From Dysgonomonas mossii (GTDB taxonomy: Bacteria; Bacteroidota; Bacteroidia; Bacteroidales; Dysgonomonadaceae), in contig NZ_SPPK01000001.1 in the NCBI RefSeq assembly GCF_004569505.1, positions 1 through 64,000 of the forward strand: a stretch of DNA of 64,000 nucleotides, given 5' to 3'. Of the stretch, positions 17,304 through 25,899 are shown in pieces (the first letter of the stretch is position 1; each line of letters opens with the position of its first letter). A program made the translations under genes and the position numbers. The notes below the pieces were generated by a model that was not told the DNA's origin, searched no databases, and saw nothing but the letters and a program-made list of their open reading frames with translations.

Positions 17304-18608
17304 CTAATTTCTCCGTAAAACATTTATATCTCCACCCATACTTTTACGTCTTCCTTTCGAGTTGGTATACTCTATCACGTAATAATAGACGCCGGTAGAT
17401 ACATATTTGCCGTTGTGTCTTCCGTCCCAACCTTTCGATGGGTCGTTCCATTGATATATTTTTACACCCCAACGGTTGAAAATGGTACACTTAAACTTCA
17501 CGATGGATTTGTAATAAACCTTAAACTCTGCATTTGTAGTTCCTCCGGGAGAAAAAAAGTTAGGGGCTTGAATGTCAGATTCTTCTATGTTAAGTTCTAA
17601 AGTGCTTATATTAACACAGGTTGCGGACTGATCGGCATTATTAGCCACTTCGAGTTTAACGATGTAATTACCATCTTTTTCGAAGGTGTACTTTTTTACA
17701 TCACTACCTGTATAGCGTACAATATAGTTTGCGGTATCTTCCTTGTTATATATACTCCATGTATAGAAATAAGCTGCATCACTTCCCCGTCCATATAAGT
17801 TGACTGTGACAGGTGCAGAACTTCCTATTTCCCCATTATTTTTCCCTTCTTGCTCTGCTACAATATGTCCTTCTACAGCAATAGCATTGTACTCTTCCGA
17901 ACTCTTCTCATGTGGCATCTTGAAGTATTCTGCAAATTGATCCCCCTTCAGTTTGAAAACGGTATTCATTAAAGGAGCATCTATCGTTTCTTCAGTATCT
18001 ATATTTAAGGTTCTTATGTTTTCTACAAAAGCCTTGTTGTTTTCGTCCCATTCTTGAATGTCGTAGCTGACAGTATATCTTCGGGGGATTTCTCTTCTAC
18101 TTCCATTTGTTGTATAGAAGAATAGTTTATCTTCTGTTTTTCCAACTAGTAATTTAAGAAATTGGCATTTGTCATCATTTTCTCGGGCTTCGATGGATCT
18201 TAATATTGATTTATGTTGGTTATAATCAATAATCCACACAGCACTTTTGGCAACATTGTTTTCTTCTACAAAGTAGCCGTAGCCATCTTCTAGATTCGAT
18301 ACAGTGTATGTAGAGTTTCCGTTGATCGATTTTATGTGGAGATCAGGCTCCTCTATCTGTTTTTTATCGCCAATCGATTGTTTGTATTTGTAAAATCTGA
18401 CCGAAATAGCCGATGAGTTATACTTTATTGCAGCGCCTGCAAAAGTGTTGAATAGATACACTTCTTCTATTCCTGTGCCGGTAAGGCTTTGACCTGATTC
18501 TTTTTTATAAGCGTAAGGTGTTTCTAACCCTCCCGAAACTGTATAGGTTTGTGCAAATATTGAGGTCGTAAAAACCAATAAGGTTATTAAAAAGATAGAC
18601 TTTCTCAT
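17304..18608 (-). CDS. Secreted PKD-like protein with gliding-type C-terminal domain
   Basis: A 434-residue protein with a signal peptide (..TTSIFAQ). The middle (about 255-345) looks like an Ig/PKD-type beta domain (FYTWSIYNKEDT...YTFEKDGNYIVKLEV). The C-terminal 85 residues match the gliding-motility-associated / type B sorting domain: PNFFSPGG, then FNRWGVKIYQW, GWDGRHNGKYVSTGVYYYVIEY. Such domains are sorted by the type IX secretion system. The substrate or adhesive role is unknown. It follows spt on the same strand but a terminator lies between them. No catalytic motif was seen. Confidence 0.75.
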   Translation of the reverse strand: MRKSIFLITLLVFTTSIFAQTYTVSGGLETPYAYKKESGQSLTGTGIEEVYLFNTFAGAAIKYNSSAISVRFYKYKQSIGDKKQIEEPDLHIKSINGNSTYTVSNLEDGYGYFVEENNVAKSAVWIIDYNQHKSILRSIEARENDDKCQFLKLLVGKTEDKLFFYTTNGSRREIPRRYTVSYDIQEWDENNKAFVENIRTLNIDTEETIDAPLMNTVFKLKGDQFAEYFKMPHEKSSEEYNAIAVEGHIVAEQEGKNNGEIGSSAPVTVNLYGRGSDAAYFYTWSIYNKEDTANYIVRYTGSDVKKYTFEKDGNYIVKLEVANNADQSATCVNISTLELNIEESDIQAPNFFSPGGTTNAEFKVYYKSIVKFKCTIFNRWGVKIYQWNDPSKGWDGRHNGKYVSTGVYYYVIEYTNSKGRRKSMGGDINVLRRN

Positions 18609-18630
18609 AAGTATATTCGAAGAAATGAAA

Positions 18631-18660
18631 AACCCTCTATCTTTTAACGGACAGAGGGTT
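18631..18660 (-). terminator. Terminator of spt
   Basis: AACCCTCT/AGAGGGTT stem (18631-18638 with 18653-18660), followed on the minus strand by TTTCATTTC. It lies 45 bases after the spt stop codon and just before the next gene. Confidence 0.8.
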
Positions 18661-18704
18661 CTCTTATTTTATATTTGAAGTATATTCTTTTGCTCTACCC
18701 TTTT

Positions 18705-19910
18705 TTAGGCTTTTGCATGTAATAATACTCCCATTTTTTTGAATATTGATTCTATTTTCTCAAAAGCAATGTCTACTTGTTCTTTTGTGTGTGTAGCCAT
18801 AAGAGAGAAACGAATCAAAGTATCGCTTGGCGCAACAGCCGGAGATACTACAGGATTTACAAATATTCCTTCTTCGAAAAGAAGTTTTGTAATCAGGAAT
18901 GTTTTCTCATTATCTCTGATAAATAGAGGTATAATAGGTGTAGATGTGTGCCCTATTTCAAATCCGCGCTCACGGAAGCCATCTAATGCATAATGCGTAA
19001 TATCCCACAATGCTTTTATTCTTTCCGGTTCAGATATTATGATATCCAATGCTGCGCTGGCTGCAGCTGTTGCAGCAGGAGTAGCACTCGCGGTAAAGAT
19101 ATATGGACGGGAATTGTGACGTAGATAATCAAGTATTATTTCGTTACCTGCAATGAAGCCGCCAATGGAAGCTAGTGATTTACTGAAAGTTCCCATAATG
19201 AGCTCGACATCATCGACAAGTCCACATTGATCGACAAGTCCTTTTCCACTATAATCGCTTCCTAACACACCTAGACTGTGTGCTTCGTCAACCATTACAC
19301 TTGCATTGTATTTTTTTGCTAATTCAATTATTTCAGGAAGATGTGCCACATCCCCTTCCATACTGAACACACCATCAATAACGATTAGTTTAACCTTATC
19401 CGGTTCACATCTTTGAAGTTGCTTTTCCAAAGAATCCATATCGTTGTGACGGAACTTGAGTTTGGTAGAATAAGATACTCGTGCTCCTTCTATGATAGAA
19501 GCGTGATCCAATTCATCCCATAAGATATAATCTTCACGTCCGGTGATACATGAAATAACACCTTGGTTTACGTTAAATCCTGTGGAGTAAACGATAGCAT
19601 CTTCTTTTCCAACAAATTTAGCCAGCTTTTTTTCTAGTTCTACGTGGATATCTAATGTTCCATTCAAAAAACGGGAACCGGCCATGCCCGTTCCATATTT
19701 TTTAGTAGCATTGATTGCTGCTTCTTTTACTTTTGGATGATTAGTAAGCCCCAGATAGGCATTTGACCCGAACATCAATACTTTTTTTCCGTTGATAACA
19801 ACTTCTGTATCCTGGTCGCTTTGGATTTCTCTAAAATAAGGGTAAATACCTGCAGCTCGTGTATTTCGTGCTGCGTCATACCGATACAACTTATCAGTTA
19901 ATAGACTCAT
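18705..19910 (-). CDS. spt: Serine palmitoyltransferase (alpha-oxoamine synthase)
   Basis: A 401-residue PLP-dependent alpha-oxoamine synthase. Family marks: NAYLGLTNHPKV, GTGMAGSRFLNGT, VDEAHSLGVLG and the PLP lysine in GTFSKSLASIGG (about residue 245). In Bacteroidales this gene, often labelled 2-amino-3-ketobutyrate CoA ligase, is the serine palmitoyltransferase that condenses serine with palmitoyl-CoA to start sphingolipid synthesis. The N-terminus LYRYDAARNTRAAGIYPYFREI fits that group. No other sphingolipid gene is adjacent. Cytoplasmic. A minus-strand TATTTTTG box (19992-19985) is a candidate promoter. Confidence 0.88.
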   Translation of the reverse strand: MSLLTDKLYRYDAARNTRAAGIYPYFREIQSDQDTEVVINGKKVLMFGSNAYLGLTNHPKVKEAAINATKKYGTGMAGSRFLNGTLDIHVELEKKLAKFVGKEDAIVYSTGFNVNQGVISCITGREDYILWDELDHASIIEGARVSYSTKLKFRHNDMDSLEKQLQRCEPDKVKLIVIDGVFSMEGDVAHLPEIIELAKKYNASVMVDEAHSLGVLGSDYSGKGLVDQCGLVDDVELIMGTFSKSLASIGGFIAGNEIILDYLRHNSRPYIFTASATPAATAAASAALDIIISEPERIKALWDITHYALDGFRERGFEIGHTSTPIIPLFIRDNEKTFLITKLLFEEGIFVNPVVSPAVAPSDTLIRFSLMATHTKEQVDIAFEKIESIFKKMGVLLHAKA

Positions 19911-20180
19911 ATTAAACTTATAACAAATGTAATTATTATAGCTGCATGTAATAAAATCACGTTATTTCACTAAAATGCAGGCTGCAAAAATAGCTAAAAA
20001 AAATAAGATTGTAATCATTTTGAATTAAATATTTAAAAAAAGGACAATTTGACCTAATCTTGTGTGGCTTCAGGTAAAGGTATATCGCTTTTTTTCTTAA
20101 ATTTGTAGCTTGGTCTATAGTGTGTCTTGTGTACAAAGTGTATAGGTACACCATCAGTAGTAGCGTGATCAAAAAAATGA

Positions 20181-21053
20181 ATGGTTAAGAAGAAAAAGAA
20201 CAAACATGATATATGGAAGCGGTTACATTTCAAGTACCGTCTTTCTGTAATGAACGAAAATACACTTGAGGAAGTATGGAGCATAAAGGCATCCATGTTT
20301 TCAGGAGGTGTGTTGTTTTTGTTATTTGCTATATCTCTCGTTACTATTACCTCGTTTCTCATTATCGCTACACCTATACGATATTATCTGCCCGGATATC
20401 TCGATGCTGAAGTCAGAGAAAAGGCTCTGAGAGCTGCTATCAGGGTTGATTCGCTACAGCAACAACTCAACTATCAGGAGGCATATATCAATAATCTGAA
20501 GAATGTTTTTACCGGCGTTCTGGATGTTGATTCTGTGAAAATAACCGATACGATATCCGTTTCGGAAAATGATCCGTTGTTGAAAAGGACAGAGAAAGAG
20601 AAAGTCTTTGTAGATCGCTATGAGGATAAGGAACGGTATAATTTATCCGTTATCTCTCCTACTGCTTCGGGTCCTATGGAAGGAGTTGTTTTCTTTAAGC
20701 CATTGAAAGGATTGGTAATTAGTAAATTCAATCCGTCAAACGACCGATATGGTATTAATCTGAAAGTAGCATCTCAGGAAACTGTTTTGGCAGTACTTGA
20801 AGGTACAGTCGTTTTCTCGGGTTATGATTTTACAACAGGATATACTATGCAAATTCAACATAAAAATGGGTTTGTTTCAATTTATAAGAACAATACGTTA
20901 CTTCTAAAAAAAGTAGGGGATAAAGTTCGTACCGGAGAAGCGATTGCCGTTATCGGTGATGGCAAGGCTAAAGACAATGCTGATTTAGTTCTCGGCTTTG
21001 AGCTTTGGTATAAAGGAAACCCTGTAAACCCTGAAGATTATATAGCTTTTTAA
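20181..21053 (+). CDS. Membrane-anchored M23/LytM-fold protein, catalytically degenerate
   Basis: A 290-residue protein: basic N-terminus, one membrane helix (about 36-60), a coiled-coil-like stretch (about 75-110) and a C-terminal LytM fold (about 165-290). The Zn ligands of M23 peptidases are absent: the usual HxxxD position reads YGINLKV, and the HxH position reads FELWYKG. It is therefore more likely an EnvC/NlpD-like activator or scaffold than an active endopeptidase. It lies 28 bases ahead of dxr, so the two are likely co-transcribed; the order M23-dxr-rseP is familiar from Bacteroidales. Confidence 0.82.
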   Translation: MVKKKKNKHDIWKRLHFKYRLSVMNENTLEEVWSIKASMFSGGVLFLLFAISLVTITSFLIIATPIRYYLPGYLDAEVREKALRAAIRVDSLQQQLNYQEAYINNLKNVFTGVLDVDSVKITDTISVSENDPLLKRTEKEKVFVDRYEDKERYNLSVISPTASGPMEGVVFFKPLKGLVISKFNPSNDRYGINLKVASQETVLAVLEGTVVFSGYDFTTGYTMQIQHKNGFVSIYKNNTLLLKKVGDKVRTGEAIAVIGDGKAKDNADLVLGFELWYKGNPVNPEDYIAF

Positions 21054-21081
21054 TAAAAGCCCAGAAAGAAATAGAATATAC

Positions 21082-22230
21082 ATGAAACGAAATATTGCAA
21101 TACTTGGCTCTACCGGCTCTATAGGAACACAGGCTCTTGATGTGATCAGGGAACACAAAGACGAGTTTGAGATATATGCACTTACAGCCAATAATAATGC
21201 AGATTTACTAATTGCGCAGGCTCGGGAGTTTATGCCCGAGGTAGTAGTGATTGCCAATGAGGAAAAGTATGCGTATGTAAAAGATGCTTTATCTGATCTT
21301 CCTCTAAAGGTTTGGTGTGGATGTGATGCTATTGCACAAGTGGTAGAGAGCGAACCTATCAATATGGTTTTGACTGCTATGGTGGGCTATTCGGGCTTGA
21401 AACCTACGATAAATGCAATCAAAGCAAAAAAGGCGATTGCGCTTGCCAATAAAGAGACTCTTGTTGTAGCCGGAGAATTAATAACAAATCTGGCTATCGA
21501 AAATAAAGTGCCTATTCTCCCTGTCGATTCGGAGCATTCTGCGATATTTCAGTGCCTGAATGGGGAGAATTCTCAAATAGAAAAAATATTATTAACTGCT
21601 TCGGGTGGGCCATTTCGTAAACATTCGAAAGAGCAGCTGCAAAGCGTTACTAAAAAAGAAGCCCTAAAGCATCCCAACTGGGATATGGGTGCAAAGGTAA
21701 CTATCGATTCAGCCTCGTTGATGAACAAAGGCTTGGAGATGATAGAAGCCAAATGGTTATTCGGTGTCGAACCCGACCAGATTGAAGTGGTGGTACATCC
21801 CCAATCAATCATCCATTCTATGGTGCAATTCGAAGATGCTTCTATTATCGCTCAGCTGGGCTTGCCGGATATGCATCTTCCGATACAATATGCACTTGCT
21901 TATCCCAAACGGTTAAAATCGAATTTTGAAAGACTTGATTTCTTTAAGCTGCAAACAATGACTTTCGAAAAACCCGACACAGACAGATTCCGTAATCTGG
22001 CTTTTGCTTTTGAGGCGGCAAGGCTCAAAGGAAATATGGCATGTATAATGAATGCTGCGAATGAGATCGCTGTTGAGGCGTTTTTACACGACAAAGTCGG
22101 CTTTTTGGAAATGAGCGACGTGATAGAAAAAACAATGCAGAAGGTATGCTTTGTAGATACACCAACGTATGACGACTATGTGCAAACAGACACAGAGGCT
22201 CGCTATATAGCAAAAGAGTTTATCAAATAA
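21082..22230 (+). CDS. dxr: 1-deoxy-D-xylulose 5-phosphate reductoisomerase
   Basis: A 382-residue IspC of the MEP isoprenoid pathway: DXP + NADPH gives MEP. N-terminal NADPH loop ILGSTGSIGTQALDVI, metal/substrate motifs ALANKETLVVAGE and VDSEHSAIFQ, TIDSASLMNKGLEMIEA, and VHPQSIIHSMVQFED are all intact. Length is typical. Flanked 28 bases upstream by the M23 protein and 17 bases downstream by rseP. Cytoplasmic. Confidence 0.97.
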   Translation: MKRNIAILGSTGSIGTQALDVIREHKDEFEIYALTANNNADLLIAQAREFMPEVVVIANEEKYAYVKDALSDLPLKVWCGCDAIAQVVESEPINMVLTAMVGYSGLKPTINAIKAKKAIALANKETLVVAGELITNLAIENKVPILPVDSEHSAIFQCLNGENSQIEKILLTASGGPFRKHSKEQLQSVTKKEALKHPNWDMGAKVTIDSASLMNKGLEMIEAKWLFGVEPDQIEVVVHPQSIIHSMVQFEDASIIAQLGLPDMHLPIQYALAYPKRLKSNFERLDFFKLQTMTFEKPDTDRFRNLAFAFEAARLKGNMACIMNAANEIAVEAFLHDKVGFLEMSDVIEKTMQKVCFVDTPTYDDYVQTDTEARYIAKEFIK

Positions 22231-22247
22231 CACTATAATAATTTTTA

Positions 22248-23585
22248 ATGGAAACTATTTTAATTAAGGCGTTACAACTAATATTAAGTTTATCTATACT
22301 TGTTGTTATACACGAGTTCGGGCACTTTCTTTTTGCCCGCCTTTTCAAAATAAGAGTCGAAAAGTTCTATCTTTTCTTCAATCCATGGTTCTCGCTGTTT
22401 AAATTTAAACCCAAAAACAGTGATACAGAGTATGGTATCGGTTGGTTGCCCCTAGGTGGCTATGTGAAGATATCGGGAATGATAGATGAGTCTATGGACA
22501 AGGAACAGATGGCGCAGCCTGCACAGCCTTGGGAATTTCGTTCCAAACCGGCATGGCAGAGACTATTGGTGATGGTTGGCGGAGTGCTGTTTAACTTTAT
22601 ATTAGCAATAATCATATATGGAATAATCCTATTTTCGTGGGGAGACTCTTACATCCCTGTAAAGTCGGTGAAAAATGGTATGACATTTTCTCAGACGGCA
22701 AAAGAATTGGGTGGATATCAAGAACGTGATATCATTCTTAGCATAGATGGTAAGGATATGAACAACCGCAGTGGCGTGTTGAACATGAATACCTTTATGC
22801 AGTTCCTTGATGCGAAGCAGGTTGTTGTAGAACGCGAAGGCAAACAGGTGACTTTGACCATGCCCGAAAAATTTGCAGAAAATGTTATTGGTGCTGAAGA
22901 CCTGCAACCGCCATATTATTATTGGACATCAACACGTCTGGATACAGTGTCTGATGCTGCTAAAGCGGCCGGTTTACAAAAAGGAGATAGTATTCTTTCT
23001 GTAAACGGAAATAATGTGACATCTTGGATGCAGCTTTCTGGAGAAATCTCTAAAAAAGAAAATAAAGGAAAACATATAGCAATCACTTATATGCGAGACT
23101 CACTAACCGCAACAGTGAAAGTCTTGGTAAACGATGAAAATAAAATAGGGATAGGTGGTGTAAGTCCTATATACGAAGTTAAAACAGATAAGTTTAGTTT
23201 CTTGAAAGCCATACCATCAGGTGCGGTTCTTGGTGTGGAAACGCTGAAAGGCTACGTTGCTCAGATGCGTTTTGTGTTTTCTTCTAAAGGGGTACAAAAT
23301 CTGAGTGGCTTTGCCGGAATTGGTAACCTTTTCCCACCTGCTTGGGACTGGCATGCTTTCTGGTCGATGACTGCGTTTCTATCTATCGTTCTTGCATTTA
23401 TGAATATATTGCCTATTCCTGCTCTGGATGGCGGCCATATCATGTTCTTGTTGTACGAAGTCATTACAAGACGGCAACCGAACGAAAAGTTTATGGAAAG
23501 AGCCCAAATGGTAGGTATGATTTTCTTATTGCTCTTGCTTGTGGTGGCAAATGGAAATGATATAATCAGAATCTTTTTCAAGTAA
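22248..23585 (+). CDS. rseP: Site-2 protease RseP
   Basis: A 445-residue intramembrane zinc metalloprotease. HEFGH at residues 23-27 lies in the first helix, and NILPIPALDGGH (about 386-397) supplies the third zinc ligand. A periplasmic PDZ tandem lies between (AKELGGYQERDIILSIDG and AAKAAGLQKGDSILSVNG). About four membrane helices. RseP cleaves anti-sigma factors and leftover signal peptides. It starts 17 bases after dxr and ends 5 bases before metF. Confidence 0.95.
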   Translation: METILIKALQLILSLSILVVIHEFGHFLFARLFKIRVEKFYLFFNPWFSLFKFKPKNSDTEYGIGWLPLGGYVKISGMIDESMDKEQMAQPAQPWEFRSKPAWQRLLVMVGGVLFNFILAIIIYGIILFSWGDSYIPVKSVKNGMTFSQTAKELGGYQERDIILSIDGKDMNNRSGVLNMNTFMQFLDAKQVVVEREGKQVTLTMPEKFAENVIGAEDLQPPYYYWTSTRLDTVSDAAKAAGLQKGDSILSVNGNNVTSWMQLSGEISKKENKGKHIAITYMRDSLTATVKVLVNDENKIGIGGVSPIYEVKTDKFSFLKAIPSGAVLGVETLKGYVAQMRFVFSSKGVQNLSGFAGIGNLFPPAWDWHAFWSMTAFLSIVLAFMNILPIPALDGGHIMFLLYEVITRRQPNEKFMERAQMVGMIFLLLLLVVANGNDIIRIFFK

Positions 23586-23590
23586 AAAAT

Positions 23591-24541
23591 ATGACTATTA
23601 CAGAATTAATCAATAAAAGTGATAAAACTGCTTTCTCTTTCGAAATTCTTCCTCCATTGAAGGGGAACAATGTAGAGAAAGTATATAATATAATAGATAA
23701 GCTAATTGAGTTTGATCCTCAGTATATAAATATAACAACTCACCATAGCGAGTACCTCGATCAGCAAATGCCCGATGGAACAGTAAAAAGGGTGAATATA
23801 CGCAAGCGTCCCGGTTCTGTGGCTATTGCAGCTTCTATTCAGCACAAATACAATGTGACGGCTGTTCCGCACATGATATGCAAAGGGTTCTCTCAGGAGG
23901 AAACCGAATATGCGCTTATCGATCTCAACTTTTTGCATGTTCAAAATTTGCTGTTGCTTAGAGGTGATACAAAACGACTTGCACCTGAGCAGATATATCC
24001 AAACCGGAATGAATATGCAACAGACCTTCAGCTACAGGTGAATAACTTCAATGAAGGTATTGCGGCAGATGGAAGTTTATTCGAAAAAAATGCAACTCCT
24101 TTTTCTTACGGGATGGCATGCTACCCGGAGGTTCATGAAGATGCTGTTAGTGCGGAGTCCGATATTTTCTATATGAAGCAAAAAGCAGACAATGGTGCAG
24201 AATATTTTGTAACTCAAATGTTTTTTGACAATCAGAAATATTTCTCATTCGTAGAAAAGTGTAGAGAAGCAGGAATTACGCAGCCTATCATACCGGGTGT
24301 AAAACCTATTGTTTTGATGAGCCAGTTGGAAGTATTACCAAGAATATTCCGTTCGAGCATACCCGAGGAGTTAGCAGTTGAACTAAGAAAGTGTAAGACC
24401 GATGACGACGCAAAAGAAGTTGGAATAGAATGGGGTATTAAGCAGTCTAAGGAGCTTATTGAATATGGGGTTCCTAGTATACACTTTTATTCTTTGCTTG
24501 CAACGGAGAGTGTAAGACGTATTGCTAAAGAGATTTACTAG
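23591..24541 (+). CDS. metF: Methylenetetrahydrofolate reductase
   Basis: A 316-residue flavoprotein reducing 5,10-methylene-THF to 5-methyl-THF for methionine synthesis. The N-terminus FSFEILPPLKGNNVEKVYNIIDKL is the family signature, followed by ITTHHSEY, LLLRGDTKR and FVTQMFFDNQKYF. Length is typical. Five bases after rseP, so translationally close. Confidence 0.95.
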   Translation: MTITELINKSDKTAFSFEILPPLKGNNVEKVYNIIDKLIEFDPQYINITTHHSEYLDQQMPDGTVKRVNIRKRPGSVAIAASIQHKYNVTAVPHMICKGFSQEETEYALIDLNFLHVQNLLLLRGDTKRLAPEQIYPNRNEYATDLQLQVNNFNEGIAADGSLFEKNATPFSYGMACYPEVHEDAVSAESDIFYMKQKADNGAEYFVTQMFFDNQKYFSFVEKCREAGITQPIIPGVKPIVLMSQLEVLPRIFRSSIPEELAVELRKCKTDDDAKEVGIEWGIKQSKELIEYGVPSIHFYSLLATESVRRIAKEIY

Positions 24542-24565
24542 AATTTATCTCTATATAAGAGAGTT

Positions 24566-24637
24566 CTTATAAAAAAGGTAACAATAAAGTAACAACAAAA
24601 TAGGCGTTTATTCTGTCACTTTTGTCACCTTTTGAAA
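24566..24637 (+). promoter_or_regulatory. GTRACAAAAGTRACA-type repeat upstream of holB
   Basis: Contains TGTCACTTTTGTCACC inside a 22-base block (24613-24634) that is identical, in inverse complement, to 50734-50755 upstream of lpd. GGTAACAATAAAGTAACA precedes it. A related copy lies upstream of pabB. It is 46 bases upstream of the holB -7 box. Confidence 0.6.
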
Positions 24638-24680
24638 ATAAATATTTGAATATTAATTTTTTATGTTTCTAAAGGTTTGT

Positions 24681-24688
24681 TACTTTTG
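24681..24688 (+). promoter_or_regulatory. Candidate -7 box for holB
   Basis: TACTTTTG matches TAnnTTTG and lies about 26 bases before the holB start. It is itself part of a TGTTACTTTTG block like those near pabB and lpd. Confidence 0.5.
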
Positions 24689-24713
24689 ATGTGTGACAGA
24701 TAACTGAAAAAGA

Positions 24714-25841
24714 ATGTTTTTTAAAGATATTGTAGGGCAGAGTGAAGTAAAAGAGAGGCTTGTTACATCGGCAAGGAAGGGGCTTATACCCCATGCTCAG
24801 CTTTTTTGCGGGCCAGAGGGAGTCGGTAAATTCCCTTTAGCATTGGCTTACGCCCAATATCTTAACTGTGAAAATCCGAGGGATAACGATTCGTGCGGAA
24901 AATGTGCATCTTGTGTCAAATATGCTCATTTGACTCATCCCGATCTTCACTTTGTTTTCCCTATCGTAAAGAAAGCAGCGAAGAAAAAAGAGGTTTGTGA
25001 TGATTATATAGCCGATTGGAGAGAATTTGTAAAGCAACACAACTATTATTTTAACCTTACCCAGTGGTTAGATCATATCGATGCCGAAAACTCTCAAGGG
25101 CTTATTTATGCGAAGGAAAGCGAGGAGATTCTGCGTAAGCTGAGCCTTCGTATATATGAAGCTAAATATAAGATAATGATTATCTGGCTTCCCGAAAAAA
25201 TGCATGAGTCTTGTGCAAATAAGTTGCTGAAGATTATAGAAGAACCGACAGATAATACTATATTTCTGCTTGTATCCGATACGCCGGATAATATTATAAC
25301 AACTATTCAGTCTCGTTGTCAGCGTATCAATGTGCATGGCGTAGCCGAAAGTGATATTGTGCAGGCTCTCGAATCTGAATATAATATTTTGCCTGATGAT
25401 GCAACTACTGTTGCACATTTATCGAAAGGTAGTTACCTGAAGGCTGTGGAAACGATCAGCCTGAACGAAGAACATAAGTTTTTTTTCAATCTGTTTGTGC
25501 AGATGATGAGAGCTTCTTATGCTCGTAACATAAAGGAAATAAAGACTATCGGTAATGAATTGGCAGCAATAGGACGCGAGAATCAAAAAAGCTTCCTGAT
25601 ATATAGTCAGCGCATGGTTCGCGAATATTTTGTAAGTAACTTGCATCAGCCCGAAATTACCTATTTAGCTCAGGATGAGGCTAATTTCGGAATACGCTTT
25701 GCGCCGTTTATCAATGAACGTAATATTGTAGGTTTTATGGATGAACTGGCTCTGGCTGAAAGACATATAGAACAAAATGTAAACGCCAAGATGGTGTTTT
25801 TCGATCTTTGTCTGAAAATAACAATGCTGATTAAACAATAA
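24714..25841 (+). CDS. holB: DNA polymerase III delta' subunit
   Basis: A 375-residue AAA+ clamp-loader subunit. DIVGQSEVKERL, then P-loop-like GPEGVGKFPLALAYA (about 33), a four-cysteine zinc module (CENPRDNDSCGKCASC, about 57-72), and the arginine-finger SRC motif in TTIQSRCQRI (about 203). Acts with gamma/tau and delta to load the sliding clamp. In Bacteroidales it usually precedes the PSP1-family gene and gldH, as here. Cytoplasmic. Confidence 0.92.
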   Translation: MFFKDIVGQSEVKERLVTSARKGLIPHAQLFCGPEGVGKFPLALAYAQYLNCENPRDNDSCGKCASCVKYAHLTHPDLHFVFPIVKKAAKKKEVCDDYIADWREFVKQHNYYFNLTQWLDHIDAENSQGLIYAKESEEILRKLSLRIYEAKYKIMIIWLPEKMHESCANKLLKIIEEPTDNTIFLLVSDTPDNIITTIQSRCQRINVHGVAESDIVQALESEYNILPDDATTVAHLSKGSYLKAVETISLNEEHKFFFNLFVQMMRASYARNIKEIKTIGNELAAIGRENQKSFLIYSQRMVREYFVSNLHQPEITYLAQDEANFGIRFAPFINERNIVGFMDELALAERHIEQNVNAKMVFFDLCLKITMLIKQ

Positions 25842-25899
25842 ATATAAACCCACAAAGCTAGAAAAGGGGCTTTGTCTTAATTAATTAAAATGAATAACA

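Noticed and set aside
20054..20165. Minus-strand frame encoding a tail TTDGVPIHFVHKTHYRPSY in the spt/M23 gap
   Set aside because: It has no start codon within the gap and only continues antisense into the M23 gene. No family resemblance was recognised.
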